From: Altererythrobacter sp. Root672
Lineage (GTDB): Bacteria; Pseudomonadota; Alphaproteobacteria; Sphingomonadales; Sphingomonadaceae
Assembly: GCF_001427865.1 (NCBI RefSeq)
Contig: NZ_LMHH01000002.1
Span: 186,001-250,000, forward strand
Direction of reading: 5' to 3'
DNA: 64,000 nucleotides
Part shown: piece by piece, positions 18,019 to 27,875 of the stretch
Layout: each line of letters starts with the position of its first letter
Position numbering within the stretch: position 1 is the first letter of the stretch
Translations under genes and position numbers: made by a program
Notes under the pieces: model-generated
Told to the model about the DNA's origin: nothing
The model's input: the letters and a program-made list of their open reading frames with translations, nothing else
Database searches by the model: none

Positions 18019-21000
18019 TGCTGCCACTTGCAAGATCCGGACTGCTTGCCGGTTGCGCACTCGGGGCCTTGCTGGTCGGGCTGCCGCAGGCCGCCGGGGC
18101 TCAGTCGTTCCAGGGCAGCCATAGCGTCGTGACCGGCTCGGCCGGGGTCGTGCATGGCTCGGGAACTACTGAGATCACCGTCGGCTCAGCTCAAACGGTC
18201 ATCAACTGGACCGCCGAAGACTTCCTAGGCAATGGCAATGTCGACTTCCAGCCTGCGGGGACCACTGCCACCTTCAGGACGGACGGCCTGGCCGATTTCA
18301 CCGTCCTCAACCGCATTCTCCCGGTCAACGGCAATGGCGCCCCGATCGCAAGCACGGTCAGCTTCAACGGCACGGTCGAGAGCTTGGTGAGTCCGGTCGG
18401 CACGCCGAACGTGGTCGGCGGGCAGATCTGGTTCTACAGCCCCACCGGGATCATCGTCGGGCCAACTGCGACCTTCAACGTCGGCAGCCTGATCCTGACC
18501 ACCAACGACATCCAGTACGTGGCGGACGACCTGTCCAACAACGTAACCGGCTACATCTATGGCCCGGGCGGCCTGGTTGAGTTCCGCGGCCCAGCAGACT
18601 CTGCCGGGTTCGTCGAGATCCAGAACGGCGCGGAAATCAACGCGCTCGGCAACCCAAACGGATCGAGCGCCTACGTCGCGCTAGTCGCCCCGCGCGTGGT
18701 GCAATCGGGTACGGTCTCGGCGGACGGCAACATTGCCTACATCGCGGCCGAGCAGGTCGACATGACCATCAACGCCGGGCTGGTCGATTTTACCCTCACG
18801 GTTGGCACGACCGACGCGAACGGCGTGGTCCACGACGGCACGACCACTGGGCCGGAATCTGCCGGCGTCACCGATCCCCAGCGCATCTCGATGGTGGCGC
18901 TGCCGAAGAACGACGCGCTGACCATGCTGCTCTCGGGTTCGATTGGCTACTCACCCGCAGCTAATGCCTTCAACGACGGTAGCTCGGTCGTGCTCGCCGC
19001 CGGCTTCGCCGACGACCACCCGACCGCGCTCCCCGCCAATCGCCTGGGCAGCATCGACATCGGCCCCGCCACTTTCACCAATGCCGTGACCGGCTACGCC
19101 ACCGACAGCATCGAGATCGCTCCGCCCTCCGGCACGACAAGCTTCCAGGCCGACGCCAATCTCCAGGCCGCCCGATCGATCGCCCTTACCGCCGGGGATC
19201 TCCAGGAGATCAGGGCCGACGGCAATCTCTATCTCTCCGCCGGCGAGGCCGGGACGGGCGGCACTATCACGCTCCTGGCGACCACGTCCGGTGGCTCGCA
19301 AGCCGGCCTGATCGACGTCGCGGGCACCTTGAGCGCATACGCCTCAAGCGATGGCATCCTCTCGGGAGCGACGTCCCCGCTCAATGGCCAGGGAGGTTCG
19401 GTCGACATCACCGCCAACGGCGGCCGCATAGAAGCAACGACCCTGTTCGGCACGGCCGACGGCTACGGCAGCTTCGACATCACTGCCGGCGGTAACGGCA
19501 CGGGCGGCACGGTCAGTGTCAGGGTGCTGGGCGGAGGCGCGATCGCAGCCGACTTCGTCAGCCTCAGCGCCGACGGCAGTGGTGGCGGTTCCGACAACGA
19601 CGGCGGCAACGGCATCGGCGGCCTTGTCTCGGTCGTCGACGAAGGCGGGACAGTTGGCTTCCGCGACCTCTACATCACCGCTCGCGCCAACGGCGCCTAT
19701 GCCCTCAACGGCGGCGACGCGACCGGCGGGCGAGCCACTGTCCAGATAACCTCGCAGGCCCAGGCCTGGGACTACCTGTCGATCAACACCAGCGGTACCG
19801 CCGGAAACCAGGCCTTTTTCGACACCGGGTTCACCGGCAATGTCCTCGACGGCGGCGAGGCGAGCCTGGAGATCAGCGGCACCGGGCAGCTCGATCTCAC
19901 CAGCGACCTCTTCATGACCGCCAATAGCTACATGGGGCTCGAAGGTCCGGCGGTCTTTTCCGGCCAGGCCGGCGACGTAAGCGTGTCGGTCACCGGTGGA
20001 GCGAGCCTGGTGGTCGCGGGCTCTCTCGACCTCCAGGCCAGCGCGCTGTTCTTCGAAGAGAACCTCGATCCCGACCCGGCCACGGCCCCGAGCCAGCACG
20101 GCGGAACCGTCTCGCTCACGGCTGACGGTGGCAGCGTCACCGCCAGCTACCTTTACGCCAAGGCCGAGGCCATTGGCATGGGCGTGGCGAGCTCAGCCGG
20201 GTCCGCAACTGGCGGAACGGTCACAGTATCCGCGCTCGGCGGTGGTTCGATCCTGCTCGATGACGACACCAACTCCTCCTTCGCGTGGATTTCGGCCGAC
20301 GCTTTCGGAGCGCTAGGCCCGGCCGCGGCGGATGCTATCGGCGGTACCGCGCAGATCGTCCTGGAGGACGGATCTTTCACGGTCCTCGGCGACATCGTCC
20401 TCTCGGCCAACGCCCGCATGGTCGACGTCTTCTATGACGTCATACCGCCCGGCAACGGCTTCGATGCGACCGGCGGCACGGCCTCGGTCCAGCTGCTGCA
20501 GGGCTCGCTCGGAACCGCAAGCCTGAGAGCCACTTCGCTGTCGGTTCAGGCGCTCGGCGACGGACGTCTGGTCATGAACGGAGGAACGACGCTGCCAGGT
20601 GGAGAGCCGTTTCAGGGCGACGGCGGTGACGGCACCGGCGGCGCGGCAGGCCTGACGCAGGCGGCGGGGCAACTGGTGGTCGGTTCGCTGACGCTCGATG
20701 CGAGCGGGCTCGGCGGTGGGTCCGACCTCGGCGACGGTGGCATCGGGACCGGTGGCACGGCGGAGGTCGGGATTGCCGACAGTTCGTTCTCGCTGGGCTC
20801 GGTCTCGGTCCTTGCGATGGGCAACGGTGGCTATGGCCAAGTGGCCGGCGAGGCCAGCGGCGGCCAGGCCCGGTTCGCGGTCGTCGATTCCGCCGCGGGC
20901 CCGAGCGGGACGCGCGACCTTACCGACCTCACTCTCGACGTCAGCGCGGTCGGCGGCGCGGGCAATGGCGGCACGACTGCGCTCTCGAACGCCGGTCTGG

Positions 21001-22703
21001 CGGAGTTCGTGTTCGACGTGCTCGATCCGGGTTCGGCGGTCACCTTGCCGGGCTCGCTTGGCGTCTATGCGAGGGCGGTGAACTTCACGCCGACGTCGGG
21101 CATCCGAGGCGTGATCGGCGGGGCCGCGTTCGACCTCGGTGGCGATTTGCATCTGTCGACTGCAGGCCCGATCGCCATCACCGCGGATCAGCCGCTCAAC
21201 GTCGGCGGGGCCGCGTTCATAAGCGGCAGCAGCTTCACCTCGAGCGGGGTTATCTCAGCCACGGTCTCGATGGACATCGCGGGCACGCTCGGGATCGATG
21301 CGGAGGAACTACGCTCCGGAGGCGTGACCACGCTCTCCGCAACCGGGGGAACGCTTGCAGTGGGAGAACTTCTCTCGGCGGGCCAGGTCAACGCCCTGGG
21401 TCAATCGGTCGACATCGCCTCCACTACAGGCCTTCAGTTCGGCGCCATCGACGCGACCGCCGGCAACGCGACGATCCGCGTGGGCGGGACCCTGTCGATC
21501 GACGACATCGTCGCCTCGGGCACGATCCTGATCGACGCTGACGGAACCTTCAACCTGGCGGGCAGCGCGGTCGGGCAAGTCGTCAGCGTGACCTCCGACG
21601 ACATCGTCCTTGCCGGAAGCGGCGCGTACATCGGCGAGCGCGGCCTCACCGACACCATCGAACTGATCAACCGCGATCCGTCACGCACCACGTTCATCGG
21701 CGGAGCGACCGACAACACCGGCTACAGCCTCAACCAGGCGGAACTGGCGGTGCTGTTTGCCGACAACCTGATCTCGCTCGGCGTCGGCCCCGGCGCGACT
21801 GCCGGCCAGGGCCTCATCGCAGTGCGCGATTTGGCCATGACCTTTGGGCCTGCAGGCAATCTGGGCAATGGCGGGACGCTGGAGATTTCGACCCCGACCG
21901 AAGTCATGGTGACTGGCAACGTGGCCCTCACCACCAGCAGTGCCGGCGATACCTTCCTGATCGATCCGACTTTCATCGGCATCGACACCTCGACCGGCTC
22001 GATCGCGATGCTGAACGCCAACGGCACGCCGATGGGACGCCTGACGCTGGTTGGCGATACGGTAGCCGTGGCGACAACTGCCGTGCTCAGCCAGCTGCGG
22101 ACGGCAACCAGCATGGGTGCGATCAACGCGCTGCTCGACCCGCCGGGTGGAGTGGCCCAGCCCCTGCGGACAGGAACGCTGACCGCTTCGGTCACCAGCG
22201 GGTTCTATGTCCAGAATACGGGGACTTCGACCGACTACGACGACCGGCGCGGCATCACCGCGAACGTGATCGACATCTCGACGTCGGCACCGACCACGCG
22301 GATCGCGATCAACGGGCAAATCCTTTCGTCCAACGGGCCGGTGGGCGGCCTCGACGTCATCCCGCTGGTCACAATCAACGACGTGCCGGCAGCGGCGGGC
22401 GGTCAGTTCGATCCGGGCTCGACCATCAACGGCTGCGTGATCGGTACGGCTTGCGGGTTCGTGCCGCCCCAGCCGCCGCGGGCTCCGGAACCCCCGCCGA
22501 GCGAGGAGCTCAATCCCGTCGATCCGGTCGGCCCTGACAATTCATCGATCGTTGCGCCGCTGATCGAATTGGCCGAAACCCGGCCCCTGATCGAGCCGCC
22601 GCTGGTCGACGAGCCGATCACCGGGGTCGGCAACGACGACTTGTGGGAACCGCCCTGCGAAGCGCAGGACGGTGATGGGGTCTGCAGAGGGGGCAACGAG
22701 TAA
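18018..22703 (+). CDS. TpsA exoprotein with filamentous-haemagglutinin-type secretion domain
   Basis: The protein has 1561 residues. A signal peptide ends near residue 32 (GAQS). The TPS domain (~35-250) shows ITVGSAQTVINW, a variant SPTGIIVGPTATFNVGSLIL box and GNPNGSSAYVALVAP. About 1100 residues of Gly/Ser/Thr/Asp-rich repeats follow, expected to fold as a long beta-helix fibre. The C-terminus is Pro- and acid-rich and ends with Cys1547 and Cys1556, eight residues apart. This resembles the disulfide anchor that tethers Haemophilus HMW1 to its transporter. A second Cys pair (GCVIGTACG) lies about 100 residues earlier. It is the substrate of the overlapping TpsB gene and is probably a surface adhesin. 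Ligand unknown. Confidence 0.85.
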   Translation: MLPLARSGLLAGCALGALLVGLPQAAGAQSFQGSHSVVTGSAGVVHGSGTTEITVGSAQTVINWTAEDFLGNGNVDFQPAGTTATFRTDGLADFTVLNRILPVNGNGAPIASTVSFNGTVESLVSPVGTPNVVGGQIWFYSPTGIIVGPTATFNVGSLILTTNDIQYVADDLSNNVTGYIYGPGGLVEFRGPADSAGFVEIQNGAEINALGNPNGSSAYVALVAPRVVQSGTVSADGNIAYIAAEQVDMTINAGLVDFTLTVGTTDANGVVHDGTTTGPESAGVTDPQRISMVALPKNDALTMLLSGSIGYSPAANAFNDGSSVVLAAGFADDHPTALPANRLGSIDIGPATFTNAVTGYATDSIEIAPPSGTTSFQADANLQAARSIALTAGDLQEIRADGNLYLSAGEAGTGGTITLLATTSGGSQAGLIDVAGTLSAYASSDGILSGATSPLNGQGGSVDITANGGRIEATTLFGTADGYGSFDITAGGNGTGGTVSVRVLGGGAIAADFVSLSADGSGGGSDNDGGNGIGGLVSVVDEGGTVGFRDLYITARANGAYALNGGDATGGRATVQITSQAQAWDYLSINTSGTAGNQAFFDTGFTGNVLDGGEASLEISGTGQLDLTSDLFMTANSYMGLEGPAVFSGQAGDVSVSVTGGASLVVAGSLDLQASALFFEENLDPDPATAPSQHGGTVSLTADGGSVTASYLYAKAEAIGMGVASSAGSATGGTVTVSALGGGSILLDDDTNSSFAWISADAFGALGPAAADAIGGTAQIVLEDGSFTVLGDIVLSANARMVDVFYDVIPPGNGFDATGGTASVQLLQGSLGTASLRATSLSVQALGDGRLVMNGGTTLPGGEPFQGDGGDGTGGAAGLTQAAGQLVVGSLTLDASGLGGGSDLGDGGIGTGGTAEVGIADSSFSLGSVSVLAMGNGGYGQVAGEASGGQARFAVVDSAAGPSGTRDLTDLTLDVSAVGGAGNGGTTALSNAGLAEFVFDVLDPGSAVTLPGSLGVYARAVNFTPTSGIRGVIGGAAFDLGGDLHLSTAGPIAITADQPLNVGGAAFISGSSFTSSGVISATVSMDIAGTLGIDAEELRSGGVTTLSATGGTLAVGELLSAGQVNALGQSVDIASTTGLQFGAIDATAGNATIRVGGTLSIDDIVASGTILIDADGTFNLAGSAVGQVVSVTSDDIVLAGSGAYIGERGLTDTIELINRDPSRTTFIGGATDNTGYSLNQAELAVLFADNLISLGVGPGATAGQGLIAVRDLAMTFGPAGNLGNGGTLEISTPTEVMVTGNVALTTSSAGDTFLIDPTFIGIDTSTGSIAMLNANGTPMGRLTLVGDTVAVATTAVLSQLRTATSMGAINALLDPPGGVAQPLRTGTLTASVTSGFYVQNTGTSTDYDDRRGITANVIDISTSAPTTRIAINGQILSSNGPVGGLDVIPLVTINDVPAAAGGQFDPGSTINGCVIGTACGFVPPQPPRAPEPPPSEELNPVDPVGPDNSSIVAPLIELAETRPLIEPPLVDEPITGVGNDDLWEPPCEAQDGDGVCRGGNE

Positions 22704-22705
22704 GC

Positions 22706-24070
22706 GTGGGTTGGGGTCGCGGTCGATGGGGGTTGTCGCGCTGGCGCGTGCTGCTGGCAGCGGTACTGTGCCTCGCCGCGGGCCTGCCGCCGGCGACAGC
22801 GCAGGACAACGGACGCTACGTTGGCGTGGCCACATGCGCCGGATCGACCTGCCACGGCCGCGCCGAAGGCAATGGCGCCGTCGTGCGCCAGGACGAGATC
22901 GCCACCTGGCAGGAGCCCTCGTCTCCAGCAGGAGCGCATAGCCGGGCGCTCTCCGTCCTGGGTTCACTCCGTGGCCGCCAGATCGCGGCGACGCTCGGCA
23001 TGGGCGATCCTTCCTCCGAACCCGCCTGTCTCGGCTGCCACGCCACTTTCGCGCCCGTCGCCGAGCGAGGCCCGCGGTTCCAGCTTTCGGAGGGTGTAGG
23101 CTGCGAGTCCTGTCACGGCGCCGCCGGGGGATGGATCGCCACGCATTACACTACGGGCGGCTCGCACGCGGCCAATGTCGCGGCCGGGCTGACCCCGCTC
23201 GAAGACCCGCAGACCCGCGCCAAAGTCTGCCTCGACTGCCACTACGGCAGCGCCAACGGCAACCAGTTCGTCACCCACCGGATGATGGCCGCCGGCCACC
23301 CACGCCTCGTGTTCGAGCTCGATCTGTTCAGCGCCCTGCAGCAGCACCACGACGAGGACGCCGACTACGCCCAGCGCAAGGGGCGGACCGATAGCGTGAC
23401 GCTGTGGGCCGTGGGCCAGGCGGAGGCGGTGCGCCGTTCCACCAACTTGTTCGCCCGCCCCGGCTTCGGCACCGAGGGCGTGTTTCCCGAATTCACTTTC
23501 TACGACTGCCATAGCTGCCACCGGCAGATCAACGACGGCCCGCAGCGCCGCCTGACTTTCGAGACCAACCCCGCGCGTCCGATCCCGTTCGGCCAGCCGC
23601 CCTTCAACGACGAGAACATCATCATGCTCTCGGCCGTGTCGCGCGTCCTGGCGCCCGGGCAGGCCGACAGCTTCGAGGCCGCGAGCCGCGAGTTCCACCG
23701 GGCAATGGGCGAAGGGCGGCAGGAGGCAGCAGGGGCGGCAACGAAGTTGAGCGGCGCCGCGGGGTCGTTGTCCGATGCGCTCGCCCGCAGCGGCGGAGCG
23801 GATGCGTTCGCGATCATCGCCGCCATTGCCGACCGCACGACCTCGCCGCGCTTCACCGACTACGCGGGGTCCTCGCAGGCGGTGATGGCAGTGGATACGC
23901 TGCTCAACGCGCTCGTGCGGCAGGGCCGGATCACCGTCGGCGCCGCGGCAGGCATCCGCACCGATATCAACAATGCCTACGAGGCCGTCCGCAGCCCGGA
24001 GAGCTACAATCCGGTGCGCTTCCGTGCCTCGCTGGGCCAGGCCGCCGGGGCGATCGGGAAGCTGCAGTGA
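22706..24070 (+). CDS. Exported c554-like multiheme cytochrome c
   Basis: The protein has 454 residues. A signal peptide ends near residue 32 (ATAQ). Four CXXCH haem-binding motifs are present (CLGCH, CESCH, CLDCH, CHSCH), plus one CX4CH motif (CAGSTCH, residues 44-50), giving five possible covalent haems in the first ~290 residues. The N-terminus (YVGVATCAGSTCHG) is that of the cytochrome c554 family. The last ~150 residues are helical and lack haem sites. The GTG start lies two bases after the TpsA stop codon and the stop overlaps the next gene in GTGA, so it is tightly coupled to both. It should carry electrons in the periplasm or at the surface. Confidence 0.88.
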   Translation: MGWGRGRWGLSRWRVLLAAVLCLAAGLPPATAQDNGRYVGVATCAGSTCHGRAEGNGAVVRQDEIATWQEPSSPAGAHSRALSVLGSLRGRQIAATLGMGDPSSEPACLGCHATFAPVAERGPRFQLSEGVGCESCHGAAGGWIATHYTTGGSHAANVAAGLTPLEDPQTRAKVCLDCHYGSANGNQFVTHRMMAAGHPRLVFELDLFSALQQHHDEDADYAQRKGRTDSVTLWAVGQAEAVRRSTNLFARPGFGTEGVFPEFTFYDCHSCHRQINDGPQRRLTFETNPARPIPFGQPPFNDENIIMLSAVSRVLAPGQADSFEAASREFHRAMGEGRQEAAGAATKLSGAAGSLSDALARSGGADAFAIIAAIADRTTSPRFTDYAGSSQAVMAVDTLLNALVRQGRITVGAAAGIRTDINNAYEAVRSPESYNPVRFRASLGQAAGAIGKLQ

Positions 24071-26013
24071 AGCGGGTCACTGCAGGAACGGCGCTGCTGA
24101 GCGCGGCAACGCTGGTGCTCGTCTCGTGCGGAGGCGGCGGTGGCAGTCCGACGCCCAGCCCCTCGCCCACCCCAACCCCCGCGCCGACGGCCAGCGCGAG
24201 CTACACCCCGCCTGCGCAGGTCGCGCTTAGCGCAGCCGAGGTCGGCCAGGTGGTGGCGCAAGCGGTAACGCAAGCCGACGCCCTCTCGCGCCCGGCAACG
24301 ATCGCGGTGGTCGACCGGGTCGGCAACGTGCTGGCAGTGTTCCGCATGAACGGCACCCCGGCGCTCGCAGCCATTCCCGACGCGCCCAACGGCGTGAACG
24401 CCGACATCCAGGGCCTCGACGTCCCGTCAGAGGCCGCTGCCATCGCCAAGGCCATCACCGGCGCCTACCTTTCGAGCGGCGGCAACGCCTTCTCTACCCG
24501 CACGGCGAGCATGATCGTGCAGGAGCACTTCCCGCCCGCGCCGAGCACAGCAGGGCTGGAGAGCGGGCCGCTATTCGGCGTGCAGTTCAGCCAGCTGCCC
24601 TGCTCCGACCTTGCGGCACGGCTGGCGGCGGGGTCGATCGGACCCAAGCGCTCGCCGCTCGGCCTTTCGGCCGATCCGGGCGGCTTCCCGTTGTACAAGA
24701 GCGGCGTGCTGGTCGGAGGGGTCGGCGTGATCGCTGACGGCACGTACGGCTTTGATGCCAACGTGCTCGACGTGGAGAGCGATGCCGACGAGTTGATAGC
24801 TCTCGCCGGAACGGTCGGCTTCGAAGCGCCTACGAGCATCCGAGCCGAACGCATTTTCGTCGACGGCACCTCGCTGCGCTATTCCGATGCGGCCTATTCG
24901 TCGCTTGCGAGCGTGGCGGGTGCGAGCTTTGTTACGGCCGACACTCGCGGCGATCTTGTCCCGGTCACCGGTTACTACCCCACCGCCGCGCTCCTCGCAG
25001 GCACCGCTTACGGTAGCGAGCCCTCGGGTGTCCGTGCCTCGACGGCAGCAGAGTTCTCCAACCGCGACGCCTTCGTCCTTAGCAATGGCGCGGGAGCCCC
25101 TCGCTACCCGATCCGCGCAGGCACCGACGCAGGCGACGTGGCGCAACCCCTCTCGGCAGCCGAGGCCCAGGCCATCCTCGAGGAAGCCTTCAAGGTCATG
25201 ACCCGCGCGCGGGCGCAGATCCGCCAGCCGCTGGACAGCCGCGCGCAAGTCTCGATCTCGCTGGTCGACACGCGCGGGCAAGTGCTGGGGATCGTCCGCT
25301 CGCCCGACGCGCCGGTGTTCGGGATCGACGTCTCATTGCAAAAGGCGCGCACGGCCAACTTCATGTCCGGCCCCACTGCCGCGGCCCAGCTCGCGGGCGG
25401 AGGCGGCGAGGTGCCGCAGTTCCTTGCGAACATGCGGGCGTTCCTGGGAGCGACCGCGCTCACCGGGACCCACGCCTTCGCCGATCGGTCCGGCGGCAAT
25501 CTCTCGCGGCCCTATTTCCCCGATGGCGAGGTCGGCAGGCCGAACGGACCGCTGTCGCGCCCGATCGCTCAGTTCAATCCGTTCTCGACGGGGCTCCAGT
25601 CCGCGCTGGTCCTGGGAGATCTCGGCCAGCACCTCGCCTTCGTCACCGGCGCCTCCGCCACCGACACGCCGCAACGCTGCACCGACCTCCCCGACGCCGC
25701 GCCGGGGCAGAAGCGGCTCGCCAATGGCTTGCAGATATTCCCCGGCTCGGTGCCGATCTATCGCGGCACGCAGCTGGTCGGCGGGCTCGGGGTTTCGGGC
25801 GATGGCATCGACCAGGACGACATGATCAGCTTCCTCGGCCTGCATAACGCCGGGACACGCCTCGGCGGCTTTGGCAACGCGCCGGTGGCGATGCGGGCGG
25901 ACCAGATCCTAGTGGCGCTCGGCGGCGGGCAGTCGGTGCGGCTGCGCTATGTCAGCTGCCCGTTCGCACCGTTTCTCGACTCGTCCGACCAGAACGTCTG
26001 TCAGGGTCTGTGA
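24067..26013 (+). CDS. Lipoprotein with two GlcG/HbpS-like haem-binding domains
   Basis: The protein has 648 residues. A lipoprotein signal ends at LVSC (lipobox, Cys near residue 21) and is followed by a Gly run and a Ser/Pro/Thr linker. Two domains of the GlcG/HbpS (DUF336) type follow, at roughly 45-240 and 350-620. The first shows the usual RPATIAVVDRVGNVLAVFRM start and the second a diverged QVSISLVDTRGQVLGIVRS. HbpS-like proteins bind or degrade haem and sense redox state. Start GTG overlaps the preceding cytochrome stop. It is probably on the outer membrane. Its place between two multiheme cytochromes and an outer-membrane barrel suggests haem handling or a structural role in the complex. 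Confidence 0.8.
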   Translation: MKRVTAGTALLSAATLVLVSCGGGGGSPTPSPSPTPTPAPTASASYTPPAQVALSAAEVGQVVAQAVTQADALSRPATIAVVDRVGNVLAVFRMNGTPALAAIPDAPNGVNADIQGLDVPSEAAAIAKAITGAYLSSGGNAFSTRTASMIVQEHFPPAPSTAGLESGPLFGVQFSQLPCSDLAARLAAGSIGPKRSPLGLSADPGGFPLYKSGVLVGGVGVIADGTYGFDANVLDVESDADELIALAGTVGFEAPTSIRAERIFVDGTSLRYSDAAYSSLASVAGASFVTADTRGDLVPVTGYYPTAALLAGTAYGSEPSGVRASTAAEFSNRDAFVLSNGAGAPRYPIRAGTDAGDVAQPLSAAEAQAILEEAFKVMTRARAQIRQPLDSRAQVSISLVDTRGQVLGIVRSPDAPVFGIDVSLQKARTANFMSGPTAAAQLAGGGGEVPQFLANMRAFLGATALTGTHAFADRSGGNLSRPYFPDGEVGRPNGPLSRPIAQFNPFSTGLQSALVLGDLGQHLAFVTGASATDTPQRCTDLPDAAPGQKRLANGLQIFPGSVPIYRGTQLVGGLGVSGDGIDQDDMISFLGLHNAGTRLGGFGNAPVAMRADQILVALGGGQSVRLRYVSCPFAPFLDSSDQNVCQGL

Positions 26014-27875
26014 TGGGGGCGGGGCTGCTCTTCCCCTTGCTCTTGGCGCAAGCGTCGAGCCCGGAGGCGGCCCCGCCACCTCTTGAGCCGGGCAGCGAAA
26101 CCATCGTCATCCAGGAGCTGCCGTTTGACCAAGTCGACGAGGCGCCTCCGCCGGTAGACAATGAATCGATCGATGGTCGCCGCCGTCCCGGCTACACCGG
26201 CCCGCTGCCCGACGCGGTCACACAGGACAATCCCGGCGCCGTGCGTGCCCCGCCGCCCGAGGCGTTCCCGACCGACCAGATCCCGATCCCCGACCGCTGG
26301 CGCCTTATCGAGACGCTCGGGCTGGTAAAGGAACGCTGGTTCGATCCCTATCACCAGAACACCCTCAAGGGTGACCGTCCGCTCAACCCGGAGCAGGTCC
26401 CCTTCATCACCGGCCACGACTGGTTCTTCGCCGCCAACCTCGTGTCCGATACAGTGCTCGAACCGCGCACCTTCCCGATCCCTGTCGGTGTGCAGACCAC
26501 CAGCCGTCCGCAGAGCCTCGACGTGTTCGGCAACGACGCCAGCTACGTCGCCTCGCAGACGATCATCGCCAGCGCCGCGCTGATCAAGGGCAGCACCGCA
26601 TTCAAGCCGCCAGACGTCGAATACCGGATGACGCTGGCGCTCAACCTCAACTACGTCGACGTGCCCGAGCGGCGTGTGCTCAACGTAGAGCCGAGCAAGC
26701 CAACCCACCGGTTCGACCACTTCCTTGGGCTGCAGGAAGCCTTCGTCGACTACCACATCCGCAACGTGTCGGAGCGGTATGACTTCGATTCCGTCCGGGT
26801 CGGCATCCAGCCGTTCCAGGCCGATTTCCGCGGCTTCCTGTTCAACGACCAGCAGCTCGGCGTGCGCCTGTTCGGCAACCGCGACAACAACCGCTTCCAG
26901 TACAACCTGGCGGCGTTCTGGCGGCTGGAGAAGGACACCAACAGCGGTCTCAATTCGATTGTGCAGCGCCCGCGGGACGACTTCGTGCTGCTGGCCAACG
27001 TCTACCGCCAGGACTTCCTGATCCCGGCGCTGACCAGCCAGGTGACCGTGGCCTACAACCGCAACCGCGAAGGCGACGAGATCGAGGTCGACGACAACGG
27101 CTTCCCAGTGCGCCCCTCGCTGCTCGGCACCTTGCGCGGGCACGACTACGACGTGCTCTACCTCGGTTACAACGCCGATGGCCGAGTGGGACGGATCAAC
27201 GTCACCGCCAGCGCCTATGCCGCGCTGGGCGAGGACCGGAACAACTTCTTTACCGACCGGGAAGCCGAAATCCGCGCCTACTTCGGTGCGGCGGAACTGA
27301 GCTACGACCAGGACTGGATGCGCTTCCGCGTCTCGGGCGCCTGGGCCAGCGGCGACTCTGATCCCTTCGACGACACCGAGGGCGGGTTCGACGCGATCTT
27401 CGAGAACCCGATCTTCGCCGGAGCCGACACCAGCTATTGGATCCGCCAGACGATCCCCTTCGCGGGCGGCGGGCGGGCGGTAGCGCTGAGCGGACGCAAT
27501 GGCCTGCTCAACTCGCTGCGCTCCTCCAAGGAGCAGGGCCAGTCGAACTTCAACAACCCGGGGCTGATGTTGCTGGGCGTGGGAGCGGACTTCGACCTGA
27601 CGCCGCAAGTGCGCCTGTCGGGCAACGCCAACCACTTGTGGTTCGAGAACACCTCGACCCTCCAGGCCCTGAGGATGGAAGGCTCGATCCCGAAGTCGAT
27701 CGGCTGGGACTTGTCGGCGGCGGGGATCTGGCGGCCGAAGGCAACGCAGAACCTGGTGTTCCGCCTCTCCGCCGCGACGCTCATCGCCGGGGATGGCTTC
27801 CGCGATCTGTTCGACAACACCAGCGGCTCGAAGGCATATTACTCCGTGCTGGCCAACGCGATCCTGACTTACTGA
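26013..27875 (+). CDS. Outer-membrane beta-barrel, candidate porin of a porin-cytochrome complex
   Basis: The protein has 620 residues. A short hydrophobic start (MGAGLLFPLLLAQASS) serves as signal peptide, followed by a Pro/Glu-rich linker and a long series of alternating amphipathic strands rich in Tyr, Phe and Asn. The last residue is Tyr (NAILTY), typical of barrels assembled by BAM. I do not recognise the family; it resembles long-chain porin-like hypothetical proteins. The ATG overlaps the upstream stop codon and the stop overlaps the downstream decaheme gene start in TGATG. Strict coupling to a decaheme cytochrome is the arrangement of porin-cytochrome conduits such as MtrB with MtrA/MtrC, though no sequence similarity to MtrB is evident by eye. 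Confidence 0.75.
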   Translation: MGAGLLFPLLLAQASSPEAAPPPLEPGSETIVIQELPFDQVDEAPPPVDNESIDGRRRPGYTGPLPDAVTQDNPGAVRAPPPEAFPTDQIPIPDRWRLIETLGLVKERWFDPYHQNTLKGDRPLNPEQVPFITGHDWFFAANLVSDTVLEPRTFPIPVGVQTTSRPQSLDVFGNDASYVASQTIIASAALIKGSTAFKPPDVEYRMTLALNLNYVDVPERRVLNVEPSKPTHRFDHFLGLQEAFVDYHIRNVSERYDFDSVRVGIQPFQADFRGFLFNDQQLGVRLFGNRDNNRFQYNLAAFWRLEKDTNSGLNSIVQRPRDDFVLLANVYRQDFLIPALTSQVTVAYNRNREGDEIEVDDNGFPVRPSLLGTLRGHDYDVLYLGYNADGRVGRINVTASAYAALGEDRNNFFTDREAEIRAYFGAAELSYDQDWMRFRVSGAWASGDSDPFDDTEGGFDAIFENPIFAGADTSYWIRQTIPFAGGGRAVALSGRNGLLNSLRSSKEQGQSNFNNPGLMLLGVGADFDLTPQVRLSGNANHLWFENTSTLQALRMEGSIPKSIGWDLSAAGIWRPKATQNLVFRLSAATLIAGDGFRDLFDNTSGSKAYYSVLANAILTY

